From Pieris napi (lineage: Eukaryota; Arthropoda; Insecta; Lepidoptera; Pieridae), in contig NC_062252.1 of NCBI RefSeq assembly GCF_905475465.1, positions 7,378,001 through 7,442,000 on the forward strand: a stretch of DNA of 64,000 nt, written 5' to 3'. Every line of letters begins with the position of its first letter. The stretch's first letter is position 1. This document shows, piece after piece, positions 1-10,144 of the stretch. The notes under the pieces were generated by a model. It was not told the DNA's origin, did not search any database, and was given only the letters and a program-made list of their open reading frames with translations. The position numbers were made by a program, and so were the translations under genes.

Positions 1-2091
1 TACTTTTCTTAGGACTTATATAGAATTAAAAACTATTTTGTAACAATTGATCCAAAATAAATGTCGAGGACTTTATAAAACCAATCATATAAGGGTGGAG
101 TACCTACTTGACAGCAAACGATCGAGCTGGGACAAACGGGAAAAATTTTCCTCATTGCTTACGAAATTTGCTGATATTCGGAGCAATGATGTGCAGGTTA
201 CCCGAGGAGTATTTGAAACCTTTGCAATAAAGGGCAATATGGTCAATGTGCTGTCACAAAAACGGGTTGATATTTAGTTAGAGAATGTGTGTGGTGGACT
301 AATGCTACATTATGAGTAAAATTATTATCTTTAAATCCTAAGCGTTGTGTTGCTAGGAACTTGTGTATAGTTGGATAATTAATTAGTTAATGCAACGACT
401 TCAGTCTGGACACTATTACCTCGGTATTAGAATATTAAAGCGACAATCCTATTTCCGACGAAATTATATATCCTGAAACTAGTTAGGAAGTGTATAATGA
501 ATATTGAAGGCTCGTCTGGCCTCTGTTCAACCCGATCGATTGCAAGTCAAAGGTCTTGGATAGGTTTTAATGAGATTGTTATGCATTATCGAAGATTTTG
601 ATTTGCAGTTGAAAATCTTTTCATAAATGTAATAAGAGGTAATCTCGATTACACTTTTAAAGTGCAAAAATTGGTAAGGACAAAACACATGTGAGGCGAG
701 AAGTTTATGAGGATGGGAGTAGGTATAAGGGGAGCACGATATGTATATATGTTTTTCAGACTTCATTTTGTCCTACTACACAAATTGTTTTGGAGATGTG
801 AATTTCAAACGATTGGATCTGGCGTGAAAACATACAGCGAATTATTCCAGCTATTTATTATTAATTTTAAATACCATTTGTTTTGATATTTAGTTTATAG
901 TAGTGTGGTTTGCTTACAGGTTATACACAAAAAACACGAATAATGATTGCAGTGCTGCTCTGAGCGTAGATGCGATTGCTTAACACGTTTTGTTTTTGCA
1001 TGAAATCGATACGTGCCGCTTCCGATTGCACTTAAAAGTTGTAGCTACGGTAATTTGTATTGAGGTATTAATAAAACTGATACTGAAAACATGTAGACTT
1101 TGAAGGATATGTTATCCTCTTGGAGGAAGATTGTGATTATCTAAAATTTAACCGATTTCCTTTTGCGTTGCATACGGTGATAGAATTTCTTGATTAACAA
1201 TATAAGAAGTAGATATGGATTCTATTAATGTTAAACCAATAACATTGTAGATGGTCATTATAAAAGGGTACTACGCTAGCTAATAACAAAGTTATTCCTT
1301 CTAAATGTTGGATCGGCCTTTACGATAATTAAACAAATAAAACCAACGGGATTACCCAGATGTTGACAGGTCACGGTGGATTCTTGTCGTATCTTTACAG
1401 GTATAGGGTTAGATATATAGATAGAACCAGAGAGGTTAGACAAAGTGCTGCCTGTCCTTGTAGCAATACAGCTTGAGACGGTGTCCTGACCGACTGTCCA
1501 ATGTATGGATACGATAGGTATAACACTGAACAAGCTATGGGAATAAAAGTAACAGAGACGAACTTAAAAGAAATAGGTAGTAGTGTTATCATCCGGGTTA
1601 AATAGTCGGGGAATTAGCTAGAAAATAAAGGAAATCAGTTTTCGTTTTTCCGTCAGAGCAAGCTCAATAAAAACAGCGATTTTTGTCAGCGGCAATACTC
1701 TATTACTACTTCTATTTTTCAGTAGCCAAATAATACTTTCAAGCAAGGGGTTTAAAGAAATTGTGTTATTCAATTATTCTTATGCTATAACATCCTGAAA
1801 TACCATCGCAGGATGTGTCCCAAATTCCCTGCCTAAATTATGAAGCTTCGTAGAACAAATTTGTATAAGGTGCTTCGTCTAGATTATAATCTTGGAACGT
1901 TTTAAAGAATTGAGAAGCTCAGCCGTGGTTTGTATAAATATTTAATTAAACGTATAATGCTTGTTCTTAGCAGTTTGTGGATAATTAATGTGTTTTAACC
2001 CTTTTTGTGCCGTAATATTGGGGTTTAGTCAAATATTTCGAATTAAAATATATTAGGGACTTGCAAAACTTATTTCTTTTTTTTCTCTAAC
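1..2091. other. No recognisable gene; AT-rich non-coding DNA
   Basis: I see no exon, RNA gene or named repeat here. An open frame at 47-277 (+, 76 codons) has no motif I know and no splice or neighbour support. Overlapping minus-strand frames at 1276-1592 look like chance. The stretch may be intron of the catenin gene (its 5' exons are missing from the window) or intergenic DNA; the sequence does not decide. Confidence 0.5.
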
Positions 2092-2218
2092 TAGGGTTGC
2101 CTGGAAGAGATTGCTTATAAGCGATAAGGCCGTCCGTTGCATCCCTTATATTTTTTGTGTTATTTGTGTTTCTTTTATTTTTATTGTAACGAAGTGTGAA
2201 TAAAGTAAATAAATAAAC
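2092..2218 (+). mobile_element. LINE 3' tail fragment
   Basis: The segment reads G-G-T-T-G-C-C-T-G-G-A-A-G-A-G then a short A-G-C-G-A-T-A-A-G-G-C-C-G-tcc block, and ends in an AATAAA-rich tail. The same block recurs degenerate at about 5135-5190. In lepidopteran genomes this layout follows the stop codon of abundant Jockey/CR1-type LINEs (family knowledge). No coding part remains. Confidence 0.5.
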
Positions 2219-2424
2219 TTTTAGTGTTTTAATAAAAGTATTTATATATTATTTTATAATATTTATATAAATTCTTCGAAAGGAAATATGGTTATTTATA
2301 CCAAATATTACATGTATTCGTATATTTAATGAAACTTGAGCAAGGTAAAACCCTAAATAACCACTGTAGCTTCTTTCTTAGCTTAGATTTACATTGCTAC
2401 TGTTTCGTGTTGGTAGAGTAGTGC

Positions 2425-2570
2425 TAATATACAAAGTCCGGCAACGCACTTGCGATCCCACTAGGAATGTTATTTTCCATGAGCCTCCTGCCTCTTGCCC
2501 GTATGCACCATGATTTGTATAGAAAAAGAGGCCGATAAACTTTTGCTTTAAAAACCTGACACAGAAATGC
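2425..2570 (+). mobile_element. Degenerate CR1-type LINE 3' end
   Basis: It shares the words gcaacgcacttgcga and gagcctcctgcc with better copies at 5690-5825, 27960-28192, 44290-44662 and 60355-60450 in this window. Those copies encode or follow the C-terminus of a non-LTR reverse transcriptase. This copy is too decayed to translate. Confidence 0.45.
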
Positions 2571-3057
2571 GTCAGTCTTATAAGTATCTCTTTCTTTCTT
2601 CTATATAATAAAGATTTAATTATGTAATTTTTTTCGCAATTGTTAACATCGCTAAAACTTACACCAAGCTGTTAGTTGACATATTATAACTACAATCACT
2701 CATTTTCGCCATCTAAGTAAATGAAAGCTCAAAAGTAAGATTTTCCTTAGAACGGATGTGCATCGCGGCGTCCTGTCACAACAAGATCATTTATTTTCTT
2801 GATTAAATACTTTCGTGCGGTATAATGTTAGAGAAGGTTGCTGATTCTGTACGCAATTGGACTTAATAGGGATTATATAAATTTCTGGTATTGAGATATC
2901 ACATTAAACATTTATGTAATAATATAATTAATATGTATTATGCAGAAATTTGTTTCAATGTGTTGCCTTAAACCAAAGGCAATATAGATACATAGTTTAA
3001 AAATTCGCGTTTTATAACTGGTCCTTTGTCAGACCAACTATGACTCAAATGATATCG
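2571..3057. other. No feature seen
   Basis: AT-rich DNA with stops in all frames. No repeat shared with the rest of the window was noticed. Confidence 0.5.
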
Positions 3058-3069
3058 AAACTTTGAATT

Positions 3070-3328
3070 TGGGGGCCCTCATAGCCTAGCGGTCTTATTA
3101 AGTGGCAGCGTGTGGCAGGTGAGGGGTACTGGGTTCGATTCCCGGTTCGAGGGCAAGTTTTAATTTAATTTAAATTTGTTCTCGGCCTTTGGGAGGGTTG
3201 TGCGGTACCGGGCGAGTGCCTAACCGTACATGGAGGACACGGTGGAATTTCTAAAGACAAGCACGAATTATAAAAAATCCAATACTTGACGCTGGCTAAT
3301 GCACAAACCGTGCCAGAGCCATAAAAAA
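3070..3328 (+). mobile_element. tRNA-derived SINE with target-site duplication
   Basis: The body starts with a tRNA-like head. An A-box-like tagcctagcggt at about 3084 and a B-box ggttcgattccc at about 3131 form an internal RNA polymerase III promoter. A tRNA-unrelated body and a terminal A-run follow. The 12-mer AAACTTTGAATT flanks it on both sides (3058-3069 and 3329-3340), the mark of LINE-assisted retroposition. It is not a functional tRNA gene: the body runs on far past the acceptor-stem region and no cloverleaf closes. Confidence 0.75.
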
Positions 3329-3485
3329 AAACTTTGAATTGTATTTTAACACTTTTCGGTTGTCCTTTTATTATTTTATTATTATCCATTCATTACTTTT
3401 GATTTAATTAAAATAATTAACTGAAACATGTGACGAGGAGCACGATGTAATTGTTTACAAATATGTTGTTTAAAACATTCGCTAT

Positions 3486-3560
3486 TTAAGAGTGACGGAG
3501 ACTTTATTGCCAGTTCTTGTCTGCTCTACGCCCTTGATTACACTGGCAGTAAATGTTAAT
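3486..3560 (+). mobile_element. LINE 3' UTR fragment
   Basis: Reading + strand, the segment matches the reverse complement of 62485-62555, the 3' UTR of the LINE at the right edge of the window. Shared words are gccagttctt and ctctacgcccttga. It is a short, 5'-truncated piece. Confidence 0.5.
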
Positions 3561-4313
3561 TAAGAAAAAAATTACATAAGTTACCTATACGAATAAATAA
3601 TATTTTTATTTGATTAAGACTTGATTCACATCGTATTATAAACCTCAAATGGGTATTAAATGTTGTACTACTCAATTACAATTCATTCAATTACATTAAT
3701 TGCCTATTCAGCCACGTTTCTTACCATAGGTAGTGTTTTTCACAACTAATGAATATATTTTCATGTAATAAATATTTAAATTTCCCCTCATGTATACTTT
3801 ATTAGGAAATGTGACCTTGGTTGATACAAGATATCTTTTATCCGCGTAATTGGCGACGAAAAGTGTCATGGTTATAATTCTTTACGTAAACCCTTAATTT
3901 TCCTACTGTTTTTATTTTTAGTTACTATATACTTTGAAGTATATATACATTAATGTTTGTAAAGATATAATATATATCTTTCAATAATAATTAATATAAC
4001 AAGAGTAAATTGATTATTTACATTTCATCAAGTCTTGAATTGTTATCAAAATCAGGTCGATGCATAATAATTGCATACGGATAACTAAAAATAACTACGA
4101 GCCAATTGTAATAACGAACAGCTATGCTAAGAGAGTAAAAAGAAATAGATTCATTTCAACTAGTAACCCATTTTAAGGAACCAAACTAATGTGGTTGTAA
4201 CCGTGCTATTTCAGCAGCAGTGTGAAGATACATGTAGTATTCCAATAATTAGTATCTTATGAATCACAACAATATTTTTCAATCTAAACAAATAATTTCG
4301 TATCCTTATGGTC
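3561..4313. other. No feature seen
   Basis: Very AT-rich DNA without an open frame of interest or a recognised repeat. Confidence 0.5.
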
Positions 4314-4865
4314 TAAGATCCCGCTATACAACGACCTTCACCGAGATGCTTATTTAATGAAACTTATTTTATATATAATTTAATATGTCAATAAATATAA
4401 TCCATATGGGTTGCCTAGCAAATTTCAGTCCAGAGTATTTTTAATTAATTTAAAAAAAATGTTTTTTTTAACATTTCACCGGTATGATTATTAGATAAAT
4501 TCTATACCAATCAAAAGTATCAAGCCCATAGAATATGCAAAAGTTAGGTTGTTTTTAATCAATTAATTATTTATGTGTATATTTTTTATGTGACACTAAA
4601 GTATATATACATCTTTAGTATAAAAGAAGGTTTTAGTGATACATATATAATACTACCCTGATTAAAAATATTGATTGAAAAAAGTTCAAAAAATTTACTA
4701 CATGCAAATTATATTTTTTTTTTTTAAATATTAATTAAACATACTCTGGACTGAAATTTGCTAGGCAACCCATATGGATTATATTTATTGACATATTAAA
4801 TTAAATATAAAATAAGTTTCATTAAATAAGCATCTCGGTGAAGGTCGTTGTATAGCGGGATCTTA
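4314..4865. mobile_element. 552-bp foldback/MITE with ~135-bp inverted arms
   Basis: The left arm, 4314 to about 4450, starts taagatcccgctatac. The right arm, about 4735-4865, is its near-perfect reverse complement and ends gtatagcgggatctta. The arms include ggttgcctagcaaatttcag and its complement. The ~280-bp centre is AT-rich and non-coding. This is the architecture of a non-autonomous DNA transposon or foldback element; the superfamily is unknown. Confidence 0.7.
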
Positions 4866-4999
4866 TACTATTAACCTAAATTAGAAATCATCACTATCAT
4901 ACAAACTGATTTAATTGTATGTTTTGTTCTTTTTTATTTTTTATATATAGTATGTATAGTATATGTTATGTAGTTTATGCACTTAGGCACACTTATGCA

Positions 5000-5230
5000 C
5001 ATAGGGCAAACGAGCCTACGGAGAGGTCATACAAAAACTGTATATTATGACCCATGTTGGTAGATGGGTTGCCGGCCTTTAAGAGATGAGTATTCAGTTC
5101 TTGGGATACCCCATTTAGTTAATTTTTTAGCTTATAGGGTTGGATGGAAGAGTTTGATCGAAAGCGATTTGGCCGCCCGTTATTATTTAATTTTAGCAAC
5201 AACGTTTAATAAAATATGTTCCTGTGATAA
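5000..5230. mobile_element. Two short LINE remnants
   Basis: About 5000-5110 holds a minus-strand CR1-type 3' end (gggcaaacgagcc and gttgccggcctttaa, also seen at 27985-28082). About 5125-5230 holds a plus-strand copy of the tail block seen at 2092-2218. An open frame at 5064-5291 crosses both and is accidental. Confidence 0.45.
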
Positions 5231-5689
5231 GCCAAACAAAGTAGATAATAGCTATTCTATACCCAACTGGGAAAATATTATAAATTTATAATATTGTAAG
5301 CGGATTATTCTGCAACTGTCATGCGGATTTAAATTTTAATAAAAACAATACAATGATTTATTTCAAGAGATTTTTCAAGTTTTATTTAATGTCAAATCCT
5401 TAAACTAAGAAGTTAAAGATCAGTCGCCCTCGGTTTAGTTTTCAAACAATTATTTTTCTCCTGATATTTAGGCAAAATTCGAAAGTTCGAAGCCGTTTAT
5501 TTTTAAAGGGGCTTTGAATTACCAATTAGAAAAGTCTGCGTTCCCATTGACCTATTTTACGAAATTACAACTTTTTACTTTGTAATAATGATCCTGTTAA
5601 ATTTATGTTGGCCTAGAAATGATGATGTCGTTTTATTTACTAATTGTAATTTCTATAAGCTAATTATTACATTCTACCTGTTATATGCG

Positions 5690-5825
5690 CCCGAGTTGGG
5701 TTTCAATTCAACGGTACGAATTCTTAAAAGGCCTGCACTTGCGAGCCCTGAAGCAATATGAGTGTATATATGGGCGGTATCACTTAACATCAGGTGAGCC
5801 TCCTGCCCCTTTATACAGCCAAATC
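5690..5825 (+). mobile_element. CR1-type LINE 3' end
   Basis: It contains tacgaattcttaaaaggcctgc, then gggcggtatcacttaacatc and gaggtgagcctcctgcc. The copy at 44290-44662 has the same order, where the segment follows reverse-transcriptase C-terminal codons. It is 5' truncated. Confidence 0.6.
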
Positions 5826-6899
5826 TGAGTAAGTGAAAAACTATAATAATGAGAGTATTTACCTGGCCTTTTTGCCATCATAAAACCTCTTAGAAGTGAG
5901 AAACGTGAATCCTGTATAAGTTATAGTCATTTTTCACGCGTGAAGATCTATAAGCGAGATTGAAACTTGCCTATACCTTTAAAAGCGACAGTTATTCGCA
6001 TTTAACTTTTGCTAAACATAACTCATTCTTAAACTTCGATAGACTCTTATTTAATTCAAATTAAATGTTGATATGTTATTGTTTTCTATAGTTTTATGTA
6101 ACTTACATTGTTTTTATTTCTAAATGACGTCGAATAATATGACGTCATATTTCTCGTATTATTATAGACCTCTATATGTAAGACAGACCCCTTCTGTAAC
6201 TCTGTAAGCTAGAAACTTCGGTTAGTGAGAAACTCCTGTAAGAGAACATGAGATCGCGGTCCCTTGATTGTATAATGTACATACATATATATTTAAAAAA
6301 AAAACACGACTTTGATGCTTATAATCTGTGTAAAATTTATATATATACAATGATTATATCATGTTTACATGTTTGTATTTATAACTACATTCATAACCAT
6401 GCCTTATAATGATGATTGAACATGTAACATTCAAAATAGGCACGACAAAATATTATTTGAATAATTGAGGGATTGTTACAAATAAGACCGTCCTTTATTA
6501 CTCGACTTGTAATGTACGTTATTATAAGCGAAACTCTTCGTGTTCTTTCGTTGCAATTGCTAGCATTTTGGTCTATAAAGTGATAAACCAATGGCGGTAT
6601 CGTAAACCTGAGTTGGGGTATAATAAGTTGGGGCATAAAAAGGGTATATACCTGAATAAAAAGGGGATATACCTGAATATAGTTTTGACTTATATATGGT
6701 AAAGCCCTTTTCAACGAATACGCTTAGTCTTTTGAACGGTTTTAAATTGACCGGGCATGAATGGTAACCTCTTTATTTAGTGCAAAGGCAAGCTAATATA
6801 CCTGTTATAAGAAAGACCCGTATTTAAAGGGAATGATGGATTGCTATGTGTATATCGAGTTGGTGGATATTGTTATCAAAAACATTGCGTTTTTATATA
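5826..6899. other. No gene recognised
   Basis: AT-rich DNA. A 107-codon minus-strand frame at 6391-6714 has no recognisable motif. A 15-bp local duplication (tatacctgaat, about 6645-6680) was noted. Confidence 0.5.
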
Positions 6900-8215
6900 T
6901 AGGGTGTCCCGTGGCAGATTTTGGATTTCTTAATTAAATTAAAGAATGTTATTATTTTAGAATATACATATATTTGTCATAAAAAGAAAGACCAGACATG
7001 CGGATTTTATTTTTTGAAAATCACTCCGTCCAAATGTTTTCCATCGCGACGTACACACTCGCGGAATCTTTCGAGAGTATTCTGAGTGACGTGCTGCAAA
7101 ACTGACCGAGGAATAGCATTCACTTCTCGCGCGATATTTTCTTTTAAATCCGATAGATCTGTCGGGTTACTGTCGTACACTTTTCCCTTTAAGTAACCCC
7201 ATTAAAAAAATCTAATGGGGTGAGATCTGGCGATCTGGGTGGCCATGCGATGTCCCCAAATCGGCTTATCAATTTTCCGGGGAATTCTTCGCGAAGGAGG
7301 CTCATGGTGGTTCTTGATGTGTGAGGCGTGGCGCCATCTTGTTGAAACCACGTATGAGAGCTGTTCGATGGATGTTCTCTATGTTTCGATATAAAATACT
7401 CACTAAGCATGAGGCGATAGACATCACCATCAACAGTTACGGTTGCTCCACGAGAATTTTCAAAGAAAAACGATCCAATTATTCCGTTGACAGAAAGAGC
7501 TGCCCAAACAGTTACTTTTGGGCTATGCAATGCTTTTTGGTGTTTCAATCGCGGGTTTTGTCCTATTGGCGCCCAATAGCGACAGTTTTGTTTATTGACA
7601 AAGCCATTCAAACGGAAATGAGCTTCATCACTAAACGAAATGGTGTTAACAGCTCGGAATCGACTTAACATGTTATCACAGAACTCTTTGCGTTCTCTGA
7701 AGTCATTTGGTTTAAGTGCCTGTACCAATTGGATCTTGAACGGATGGAATTTAATGTCCAAGCTTAAAATACGGTGCACCGTGGTTTTTGGAAGGTGCAA
7801 TCTTGACGCTCTCTTACGCACTGTGGCGGGGATTTTCTTGCACACTGTTTGCAACGCGTTCAATGTTTTGTGCAGTCATTGACGTTCGGCTAGGACCTGG
7901 GCTTGGCTCGTTAACTATTGAATCTGTTGCATGGAACTTCTGGACCCACGTCCTTATCAAACTTTCCCTCGGTGCTTCACTTAAGCGACGAATATTGTAG
8001 TGAGAACAAAATATTCGGCGACCAACAGTGCTCGATTTATTAGCTTCAAAATACGCTTCAACTGCGAAAGCGTGGTGCGCGCCAGTCCACTGCGACATCA
8101 TTATTGAACAATCCGCACAATTGCAGCGCCAAACTGTAACCTCTCCCTGGTCCCCCGCGCAACCGTTAGAAAAATATTCGAATTTCAAATCCTAAATCTG
8201 CCACGGGACACCCTG
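6900..8215 (-). mobile_element. Rosa-like (DD41D) mariner transposon, dead
   Basis: A 1316-bp DNA transposon is bounded by TA target duplications (6898-6899 and 8216-8217). Terminal inverted repeats start AGGGTGTCCCGTGGCAGAT on the left and end with its complement on the right. The leftmost base is changed relative to the right end. It encodes one transposase on the minus strand, now frameshifted (separate entry). A full-length mariner is about 1.3 kb, so the element is complete in extent but not in coding capacity. Confidence 0.88.
7010..8101 (-). pseudogene. Mariner-superfamily transposase pseudogene (DD41D)
   Basis: Translation starts at the ATG at 8101, or the next one at 8098, giving the N-terminal block M-S-Q-W-T-G-A-H-H-A-F typical of the mariner helix-turn-helix region. 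The frame is lost near 7814-7863 and resumes in the frame ending at 7189. The catalytic triad is visible: S-F-S-D-E-A-H-F (first D), W-F-Q-Q-D-G-A-T-P-H-T (second D) and S-P-D-L-T-P-L-D-F-F (third D). Between the second D and the D of L-D-F-F lie 41 residues, the spacing of the rosa-type DD41D group. A second frameshift in a T-run near 7205 follows the third D, and the remaining C-terminus continues to about 7010. At least two frameshifts mean no active enzyme. Confidence 0.85.
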
Positions 8216-8284
8216 TACAATTGTCATTAATGTATCCGTGGCCTTACGATGTCTGCGAAGATCGTAACAGACCTTTACATGTTA

Positions 8285-8447
8285 TGGCCGATTTACATTA
8301 TCTTAGTGTTTAGGAGAGTGCTTTAGTACAACTTGAAAGGCAAGTTCTTTAGCGTAGCGTTTACTAAAGCAAGTAGCGTTTACATGTTTCAACTAAAGTA
8401 CTATCCTAAAGCACTCTCCTAAACACTAAGATAATGTAAATCGGCCT
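8285..8447. mobile_element. 163-bp MITE, TTA target, MADF-element family
   Basis: Inverted repeats start TGGCCGATTTACATTATCTT on the left, and the right end carries the complement over about 40 bp. TTA lies on both sides (8282-8284, 8448-8450). It is the short, internally deleted form of the element at 47330-47975, which has the same ends and a TAA duplication. A 3-bp TWA target is the habit of PIF/Harbinger transposases (family knowledge). Confidence 0.8.
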
Positions 8448-8778
8448 TTAGCTAGTTTTAGATAGGTATATCTGAACATATATTTTTAAATGATTTTTCT
8501 TTAAGTATGCACTTAACGGCGTCAGCATGGTGCAGTGTGTTGGATACACAGAAACAAAGAAATAATTATTTAATAATAATAAATGTAAAAATCTCAATTT
8601 CTATATTTTATTGATATCCCTTAATTTAGCACCTTAAATTAACATTGACAGTGCTCATAGTATAGCATTGTGTATGAATTTGAAACCTCAATCATAAAAT
8701 AATAAACGGTAGATATATGCTATATATATCTACCATATATCTACATCCATCTTCTACTATATATATATATTGACAGAG

Positions 8779-9075
8779 CAGTGTTGGCCTAGTGGCTTCA
8801 GCGTGCGATTCTCATACCTAAAGTCGTAGGTTCGATCCCCGGCTGTGAACCAATGGACTTTCTTTCTATGTGCGCATTTAACATTTGCTCGAACGGTGAA
8901 GGAAAACATCTTGAGGAAACCGACATGTCTTAGACCCAAAAAGTCGACGGCGTGTGTCAGGCATTGGAGGATGATCACCTACTTGACTATTAGATTTAAA
9001 AATGATCATGAAACAGATTCAGAAATCTGAGGCCAAGACCTAAATAGGTTGTAGCGCCACTGATTTGTTTTAGAT
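8779..9075 (+). mobile_element. tRNA-derived SINE
   Basis: The head has an A-box-like ggcctagtggcttcagcg and a B-box ggttcgatccccggc. The body includes cggtgaaggaaaacatcttg and ttgtagcgccactgattt near the 3' end, followed by a GTTT run. Copies lie at 40850-41030 (decayed) and 43580-43860. Open frames across it are accidental. Confidence 0.75.
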
Positions 9076-9588
9076 ATATGCTATAACCTCAAGACCGGAG
9101 CTAGTTCAAGATACAATGATGAAGCCAATACAATCGACCGGCGATGACTCTCAAACACGTAATTGATTCATTAAACTTGTGACGCGAATTGGTTTTAATC
9201 GATCGAGTTATTTGAGAGCGCCAACCATAATTGAATATCCTGTGATATGTAGGCCTCGTAAATGATTTATGGTGTACGCGATGTATTGTTATTTTTCGCT
9301 TTTAAGCGGCACTACGTTATTTCGTAGCTATTGAATGCTTTTTACTATATAGGATTTAGTTAAATTTTTGTTTGGGTTACTGTTAGTTATTGTAGAAAAA
9401 TAGCTTCGAAATAGTTGAGATTTCTTCTGCGTAAAAGTATGTGAACCCCGACCCTATTTTATCCGTCACTGTAGTTAGACGGGCCCTTCAGCGATAGAGA
9501 CCCCATTTGGAGGGTAACCAATATGATGTAGGTATGTGTAGTATAATGCGTCGGAGAATTGAGTCAAAACTTATAATATAAATAGTAC
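9076..9588. other. No feature seen
   Basis: Non-coding DNA between a SINE and a Helitron fragment. No exon of the catenin gene was found here. Confidence 0.5.
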
Positions 9589-9950
9589 CTAGACTCGGCC
9601 AAGCGTTGCTGTGGCTAAGATTTTTTTATATTACATAGTAATAAACTATTCGAGAGAAACGGCAGGAGAACACCAATCCACCATGCTTTTTTGGTGGTTA
9701 TGCCATTAAATTGTAGCTTATGTGAAACGTTGGTACTTTCAACACAGCGCCATCTGTTAGAATTGTGACTATCAATAAACAAATATTTTGCAATAAAATA
9801 ATATTGCGGGTATAAATTGAGATGTAAGCTATCCTATCTTTTAAGTTAGATCAAACTGCACACGGTGTGCAAATTTGATTGATATCGGTTCGGTAGTTTA
9901 GGAGTCCATAGCGGACAAACAACGTGACACGTAATTTATATATATTAAGA
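9589..9950 (-). mobile_element. Non-autonomous Helitron
   Basis: On the minus strand the element begins TCTTAATATATATAAATTAC at 9950. It ends with a short GC-rich palindromic block (agcaacgcttggccga) followed by CTAG at 9589-9592, the 5'-TC...CTRR-3' layout of Helitrons. Related copies on the plus strand lie at 18591-18870 and 48437-48575, sharing gactcctaaactac and the palindrome tgcacaccgtgtgca. There is no coding capacity. Confidence 0.6.
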
Positions 9951-10023
9951 TTTTATAGAAATAGTATTGAATACGGCTTGATATTTTACCGAACAATATG
10001 TTTATATATCTTATTATTTCCAG

Positions 10024-10144
10024 TAACGGGCCGGTGGAAGGCGCCTACGGTCAGCAGCACAGCCCCGTGTCGCGATCGGACGCCTCCACCGAGGACGCGG
10101 AGCTGTCCGCTGCGCTTGCGCATCAGCACCATCTCGCTATGCAG
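10024..10144 (+). CDS. p120ctn: p120ctn exon 1 of window (N-terminal linker)
   Basis: An acceptor AG at 10022-10023 follows a pyrimidine tract; the donor is GTGATA. The exon enters with the last base of a split codon, so at least one upstream exon ending in phase 2 must exist. It encodes 40 residues, including an acidic S-T-E-D-A-E and a His-rich end. GC content is clearly higher than in the flanking introns. Confidence 0.8.

Noticed and set aside
47..277. 76-codon open frame at the left edge
   Set aside because: No known motif, no splice-site context and no support from neighbours; length is within chance for this composition.
3075..3160. tRNA gene
   Set aside because: A and B boxes are present, but the sequence continues as a SINE with a poly(A) end and a 12-bp target duplication.
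7321..8000. Plus-strand frames over the mariner (7321-7668, 7640-7882, 7788-8000)
   Set aside because: They are shadows of the transposase read on the minus strand.
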